A stretch of 64,000 nt of DNA. Source: Xiphophorus maculatus. Its lineage: Eukaryota > Chordata > Actinopteri > Cyprinodontiformes > Poeciliidae. Every line of letters begins with the position of its first letter. The stretch's first letter is position 1. The DNA is taken from positions 21,780,751-21,844,750 of the forward strand of contig NC_036460.1 of assembly GCF_002775205.1 (NCBI RefSeq), written 5' to 3'. The notes under the pieces were generated by a model that saw nothing but the letters and a program-made list of their open reading frames with translations, was not told the DNA's origin and made no database searches. Positions 58,207-64,000 of the stretch are shown piece by piece. The translations under genes were made by a program, and so were the position numbers.

Positions 58207-58660
58207 TTTTTGAAATCAAAAAACTTTAAATTCTATGAACACTTAACACTGGAACTGAAAGACATTTAAATACCCAAGTAAATAAACAAAACAACCAAAA
58301 TAACAAACAAATTTAATTATGATGTCTCTGTAAACAAAATTGTCCTTCAGAAAAGGGGTTATTTGAGAAAAGAGAAAAACGCAAAATAATGCAAGTGGAA
58401 ATTATTGAACTCATTTTAATCTATCATGTGATTAATTAATTTATATATATAACATAGTCAGATCAATAATATAATATTATAAACAGCATTTATAACATTT
58501 ATATTGACAGATTTTTTTTTCTGTCACTGCAGCCGCTTTATACAATTAAGGTCTCTTTAGAGACCGTGTCAGTTGCATACTTTTACCAAAAGATGTCGCT
58601 GTGCTGTAGGTGAACAAAGTGTCTTCTTCGATCAAATAACTTCCTTTCATAAATGCTATA

Positions 58661-58680
58661 AATGCTTTTATAAAAGCATT
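58661..58680. repeat. Perfect 20-bp palindrome
   Basis: AATGCTTTTATAAAAGCATT is its own reverse complement; about 770 bp before the sik2 start codon. Confidence 0.9.
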
Positions 58681-58948
58681 GTTTAAAATAAAGCATGCAT
58701 ACTATATGATGCGTCCGTATAACCAAATATGCTGCTTTGCACAAATGTGCTTGTTCATTTATTTCCCATTTAGTTTTGCTGAGTAATTTCTCTGACCAAG
58801 TAAAAGGAAGTGATGTAGAATCTTCACTTAATGCATTTTAGCCGCAGTGCCAGCAAAGCACCTGCAGGGCCGAACTTCAAAGTTACCTATGCGTGCAATC
58901 AAGAAGGGCAGGCGAGCAAACAGATTTCAGAATAGCAATTTTACCGGC

Positions 58949-59065
58949 TGACGTAAGAGGTGGGTCTGGTTGTCCTGACAACCAATTGGCACTGAAGTGT
59001 GGAGCCGCTCTGAGGCCCCGCCCCCTGTACAAATACCCCCATGGCTTTGACGTCAATGTACGTCA
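58949..59065 (+). promoter_or_regulatory. sik2: sik2 promoter with CRE sites
   Basis: A perfect palindromic CRE (TGACGTCA) lies at 59048-59055, a half site (CGTCA) at 59061-59065 and a variant (TGACGTAA) at 58949-58956. A GC box (CCCCGCCCCC) is at about 59015-59025. The interval 58880-59440 is GC- and CpG-rich, including a GGC run near 59320, in contrast to the AT-rich surroundings, and no TATA box is seen, as expected for a CpG-island promoter. CREB-responsive expression is inference. Confidence 0.65.
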
Positions 59066-59430
59066 ACTCGAGAATATGATGCCTCTTAGCGAGTCAACTC
59101 GTGTGCTCTGTAGCTGATAGAGGCACCTCAACCTGAAATATTATCGCTCTATTGTACCCGGGGAACGTGGCGTGAAAGCCCTGTGGTTTAGCGAGTGGCT
59201 CGCCGCGTATGAAGGAGAGTCAGCGCCACAGTGGCGTTTTTTTTAAGCCGGTAGGGGCGACACAGAAATCAACTTTGTCTATTTTTAATGGACACGCTCG
59301 GGGCGGCGATAGAAGCGGCGGCGGCGGCGGGCGGTTTGTTTTCCTTTCGTCTTTATCTCTAGCTGCTCAAGCAAGCCTGCCTGAATCCCCCCCCCCTACC
59401 TCTTTCACAAGCAGTCCCATTTAGAACAGC

Positions 59431-59568
59431 ATGGTCATGGCCGACAGTGTCCAAAAACCGCTGCTCCGGGGTCCGGTCCGAGTGGGTTTCTACGACATCG
59501 AGCGCACTTTAGGAAAAGGCAATTTCGCTGTCGTGAAGCTGGCCAGACACCGCATAACCAAGACCGAG
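59431..59568 (+). CDS. sik2: Salt-inducible kinase 2, first coding exon (partial)
   Basis: 46 codons from ATG at 59431 to a strong donor (GAG|GTGAGT). The peptide '[20 protein letters not shown]' then '[20 protein letters not shown]' and 'RITKTE' matches the start of vertebrate SIK2, including the MVMAD start and the Gly-rich loop GKGNFAVV. The catalytic Lys, T-loop, UBA domain and the rest lie beyond the window. SIK2 is an AMPK-related kinase phosphorylated by LKB1 that phosphorylates CRTC coactivators and class IIa HDACs and so restrains CREB targets. SIK3 is excluded because its loop region reads '[21 protein letters not shown]'. A further ATG (MAD) two codons in could also serve. Confidence 0.93.
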
Positions 59569-60239
59569 GTGAGTTCACGGGTGAACTTGTTAGCCTGGAA
59601 AGCTAACTTGGGCTGCTGTTCTGCTGAGTTATATAACTTTTATGCACTAGTTGACACCCCAGCAACCATTGAAGCGCTGATCCAGACCCGGGTCATGCAG
59701 CTGCCCGTGGACACATGACTTGCAGTGCTGGTGCATTTGAACTATGCAGGTAGAGGAGCTGAGCCTGTCTGCACGTTCTTGCCCCTCTCAGGAGTATCAG
59801 TGCCAGGAAGAGGTCTGACCACCACTGCTACTGGGAAATACAAACTGTAAACATGCACACACTACTCTCTTTTTTTTCTTCTTCTTCTTTGCATCATACA
59901 CCTGCTCTCATTTTGGTATCATGACCCCACTCAAAGCCACAGTGGGGCAACATAAAAGAGTCTAGCCCGTGTAAACTTACAATTTGCTCTGTATCAAGGG
60001 GGATGCAGCGTAGGTTGGTGGTCCCATTATGTAATCTAACTAATGATGTGATTTAGCTATTTCTTGTCCCAGCAGTGCAGTGAGCTTTGTGTGGATCCTC
60101 TGCTTATGTCTTTCTAATGGGAAAGTATAGAGTTTTGCAGACTTGCTTGCAGACAGCAACTCTGTGACACTAGCTCCGGGGTCTTCATAGTTTGGAAAGG
60201 GTTTGGCTCTGCAAACACTCCAATCTCCAGAGCGGTGCA

Positions 60240-60720
60240 GCATACAGTGCCCCTCAGAAATATTCGTAACATTTAAACCTTCTACACGTTTTTTTTTTTT
60301 TGCTACAAGCACAACAATTTTCTGTGCTCAACAAAGAAGATGCATGATTGCAAACTTCTTTTACAATTAAAAAAAAAAATTGCTTTACAATTTTACTCTG
60401 CTGTCCCTCAGTTTTGACTTTGTGGAACCACTTTTTGCTGCAAACAGTTTGGGGTGTGTCTCTACCAGCTTTGCACATCTAAGCTGAAATTATTACTCCA
60501 TTTGCTTTGCAAAATAAATCCAGCTCATTCAAATTTTATGAAGAGCATCTTTGAACATCACTTATTGCTGCAGATGCTCAATTTGATTTAGATCTAAACT
60601 TTGACTGGGCCATTCTAACACATGCATATGCTTTAATCTAAAGCACTCCACTATTCCACTATGTTTAGGGTATCATCCTGCTGGAAGGTGAACGTCTGTC
60701 CTGTCTTGGCTGTGTTCAAA
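60240..60720. repeat. Tc1-like repeat remnant in sik2 intron 1
   Basis: Starts 'ATACAGTGCCCCTCAGAAATATTCGTAAC' and includes 'TTTGACTGGGCCATTCTAAC' and 'AGGGTATCATCCTGCTGGAAGGTGAAC', typical of worn fish Tc1-type copies. Confidence 0.6.
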
Positions 60721-62092
60721 AACTGAAACTGTTATTGAAATTTTTGTTTTTACTATTTTCTCCATATTAGCATAAATAAAGTTGCAATTATAATTAAATG
60801 CATTTGTTGTGATACATTCCCCATTTATGTGACTGGTGTCTTGAAGAAGCCTATTTCAGACAGGTATGTTTTTTTATGATTAGTATTTGTGTTTATGGGA
60901 CTATTTCAGTACTGCAGTCACACTCACACAGTTACCTAAAAAGTAGTTGTAAATAGTTTTTTACAGTCACCTTTATCAATATTACAACAGTACGTTAACA
61001 TATGGTGCTAAAATTTTAAGTCCATATTACCCACCCCTTTCAATGTCTACTTAATGTTGCTGTTCCAAATAAAATGCATTAACGTTTGTAGTTGTAATGT
61101 GATAAAATGCATATCAATTTGGGTTCCTTTGCAACAGACTGAATGCACATCAGAAACCTTTGAGATTAGTCGGAGCTAATTTGCAACTTTCTGCCTGCTC
61201 ATTCCCTGTATGCAGAAAAATCCTTACTCAAGCAGTACCATGGAGTGCCATGACTCTCTGTTGTAATGATAGAGACAGGGACTTTACTGTAAACAGTGCC
61301 CAGAGTGCATAGAGAGTCTCTGCTGTGAGACGAGTGGGCGTGATTAGACCATATTCCAGGAGATTTGTAAAAACATTTATCTTTGATCTGCGCAGCTTGT
61401 TTGTTGGTGAACGTGAGCGATTAAAGTGTAAAAGAAAATAAAAGATTTGCGTCACCCAGTTTAGATCCTTCAAAGGTTTAATGGATAACAGGGCAAGGAT
61501 ATGTCCTGTGTGATGCTCTTTTTATGGTAATCTGGTTATTTAGGCCTGTGAAGTGGCTGAGCGTTAATCTAGCCAGGTAGGCTACATCATTATAATACGG
61601 AGAGTGGTTGTTTACAGGCCATCCATTTGGTAGAGGAGATCACTTAAACAAAGTTAGCCAGAAAGGCAGGCAATAAACTTTTATGCATCATCATCTGACG
61701 TGAGATGATACCAGGAGACATTGGTCTGCCTGGTTCTTGTTTGTACAGTAAACCACAGTTTAACAGTACATGAAACAGCAGATCTGGCATGTTTGTGCAC
61801 ACATGTTTACACGTCCCTAGGTAGGTGCAACTCCTGTGTGTGTAACCTACTTTTTTCATTTGACCTATTTGTCTCATTTTGGTGTATATGTTTCTGCTTG
61901 TGGGTGTCTTGCCCACTCCCACGTGGCCCTGTCTATCAACTCAGCCGACCCTACATTCATTCGAAAGAAAGCTTTGGCACATCCGACACTTTCTCTGCCA
62001 TCTCACTGAAAACAATTTACCCCAAAAATAATTTGCTCATACATATCTTTGTTTTTATTTTAGGTTTACCTTGAACTTGTAATTGGCTTATT

Positions 62093-62122
62093 CCTGTCTT
62101 GGCTGAAATAAGCCAAGACAGG
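62093..62122. repeat. Hairpin with 12-bp perfect arms
   Basis: CCTGTCTTGGCT (62093-62104), a 6-base loop, and its reverse complement (62111-62122). Confidence 0.9.
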
Positions 62123-64000
62123 CTTTTTACTTGAATGATTAATATTAATTGTTGAACAATTTATTATAATACACTGCTGTGAAGTAGTTAAACATGTAGC
62201 TGTAGCACTCCACCTGCTTAACTCGGAGCATTAACTCGGAGCACTTCCCACACGTAGACAGGAGTCCATATGCATGACAAGCTGGACCTGGAAACTTCAG
62301 GCTCTGTAGACGAATCTGGCTGAGGTCTTTTTGCAGAGTGAGATGAGTTGCTGCACATATTTTACCTCCGTATAGGATCTGGTGTCCTCTTTTATGCTGC
62401 CGTGTGTTAGGGGCTGCAGCCACACGGATAAAAAGCTGGTGCTTGGCAGGTATTCAGACTCATTAAAATCTGTGATGGAGTGAACTAGGTGCTATCATGG
62501 ACCACAGTGGACAAGTGGCAGAAGGCTCATTTTGTGACTGTCGTTTAGCAGGTCTTCTTCCCCTATAAATCATGGTATCTAGCTTTTGAAAATGTATAGA
62601 TTCAATTAAGCTTTCTGACATTTTGCTCCTATGGTTTGAAGTTCATTCAAAGAGTTTTCATCAGCTTTAAGGAGTGTAGAGTAATGGATCGCTGCTCTTT
62701 TCCCACTGGTTGATGCCTCCTACCTGTCAGTGGGTTGAAAGAAGACTTTTGCTCTCTATTTTTTTCCCCTTATGAGAAAAATTATTTCAGCTGTTCAACT
62801 TGAACTCTTTCGTTTGCTGTATTCTCTACCTTTTTGCTTAAACCTACTATATACTTCAAGTGAAGATTCTTGTGCAATGTTACTTTAACACCAAATATAT
62901 TGGACAAATGTCTGGACAGAAATATGTGGAATATAGGAGGTTGTTGTGGAATGACAAACATAATTAGAACTTGGTTCTTCAGTGTTGCCGTCTGCGCTCT
63001 TGGTATTTTTCCTGAACAGTTTTTCTTGCGTCTTTTCATCAGTTTTGGGGAAATATCCAATTTTAATGTGCAACTGTTCCCTGTTTTTCTCCAATTATTG
63101 GTGGCTACCTTTACTTCTCACTGGTCTGTGTGAGGATATAACCTTGTTGGGAATTTGTTTACCCTTTTCCTGTCCTCCTTATACAGTGAGATTATGTTGA
63201 TCCTTCCTAGCCTGGCAGCAAATTTTGGCTTTATTTCAAGGAAGAAAATTAGCAAAGTTAGTCGGATTCACTATCATTTTAATTTTTACCAAAGACTGGA
63301 ACTGAAAAAAATTGAACAAATCAGAACTTTAGAGGTCTGCATATTTAAGCTATGGGGATATTGTAACTTTCCCTCCTTTCCTTAAAAATAATTTGGTTTT
63401 CAATTAAAGTGTCTAATTGTTTTACCACACAAACCTGGTGTTTTACTTGGGTATGTAGGCCTTGTGATAAAATAACAAATAATCAATAAATAAATGTCAC
63501 TTAGGAAACAGTAAGAATAATTGTTGCTTTTCCTTTCTAAGTAAAAGTAAGAACATCATGATAAACCTATAGCTCAGAAGTTCTTGGATACCACAAACTG
63601 TTATCTTTTTTCCTTTAACACTTTCTACCATCTACCACAATCATCTTTTTATCCATGTTTACACTTCTACATTTAACTGTCATTTATTAACTCTCTTTTA
63701 TTCAATTTTGTAATTATATCTTATGTAGAATCCATGCTCTTTAATTTAATGAGCCACTTTATATTTAAATCTCCCCCTGGAGCAAAATAAAGTATTTATC
63801 CCATCTATCTCTCTGTTTTAGAGGTCTCAGTTTGAAGCTGGAGTGCTGTTACAAGATTTAGATTTCTTTATGGGATTTAATCCCACGATGCATGTCTGCT
63901 TGTGTTGTGGCAAGGGACTCGATAATGGAGTGTTAAACCTATTAAACACTCCCTTGACTCCTCCTAGTTGGCTACAAACTTGCCAAAAGAAGTTTAAAAC

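Larger units (their letters stand above)
56110..58850. other. Intergenic region between layn and sik2
   Basis: No supported gene. Contains a TTTA microsatellite (about 57654-57672), a perfect hairpin at 58166-58206 and a perfect palindrome at 58661-58680. An ORF at 57082-57369 has no recognisable content. Confidence 0.5.
59569..64000 (+). other. sik2: First intron of sik2 (continues off the edge)
   Basis: No second sik2 exon was found; the expected 'VAIKIIDK' block is absent. The intron holds a Tc1-like repeat (60240-60720) and a hairpin at 62093-62122. Open frames here are not supported as genes. Confidence 0.6.

Noticed and set aside
59431-59568. sik3 or sik1 as the identity of the kinase exon
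   Set aside because: The MVMAD start and '[12 protein letters not shown]' segment match SIK2, while SIK3 has a long Ala/Pro-rich N-terminus and 'YYEIDRTIGKG'.
1-64000. CRISPR arrays, bacterial operons, riboswitches
   Set aside because: No regularly spaced direct repeats or bacterial gene structure; the window is vertebrate nuclear DNA.

Overview
The window is nuclear genomic DNA from a ray-finned (teleost) fish. Genes have many short exons with GT/AG introns, there are remnants of tRNA-derived SINEs, LINEs, Tc1-like and hAT-like elements and LTR elements, and the recognisable genes are vertebrate. Species cannot be named from the sequence; the repeat types look like a percomorph. Four of the recognised genes (ttc12, apoa5, layn, sik2) have human counterparts that I recall as lying on chromosome 11q23, so the window looks like a condensed, rearranged piece of that ancestral segment.

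Layout. 1-1366 (minus): first two coding exons of ttc12. 3.1-9.6 kb (plus): two small two-exon CD225/dispanin (IFITM-like) genes in tandem, plus a lone diverged third second-exon. 11.3-33.4 kb (minus): a very large gene that I could assemble into 34 in-frame coding exons (5532 bp, about 1843 aa). It encodes a single-pass membrane protein with a Cys-rich and cupredoxin-like ectodomain and a huge presumed cytoplasmic part with repeated 'DPxTGxxxPxxG' hairpin-like units. I do not recognise it by name and it is the most interesting item here. 35.9-38.6 kb (plus): apoa5-like apolipoprotein. 39.5-43.1 kb (minus): a ZPLD1-like zona pellucida-domain protein, tail to tail with apoa5. 43.1-50.3 kb: gene-poor and repeat-rich, with an LTR remnant and a long inverted repeat. 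50.3-55.3 kb (plus): layilin (layn), seven coding exons. 59.4 kb to the end (plus): exon 1 of salt-inducible kinase sik2 with a CRE-bearing, GC-rich promoter, then its first intron.

The genes do not form an operon. Functional links that can be argued are modest: apoa5 carries a TATA promoter with nuclear-receptor-like half sites, as expected for a lipid gene; sik2 is a kinase of the CREB/CRTC pathway and its promoter carries a perfect CRE; the layn-sik2 adjacency is, to my recollection, also present in human.

Exon boundaries were found by hand from open frames, GT/AG sites and phase continuity. No database search was possible, so names rest on recalled family similarity. Several introns contain perfect palindromes and short-loop hairpins, which are reported separately.
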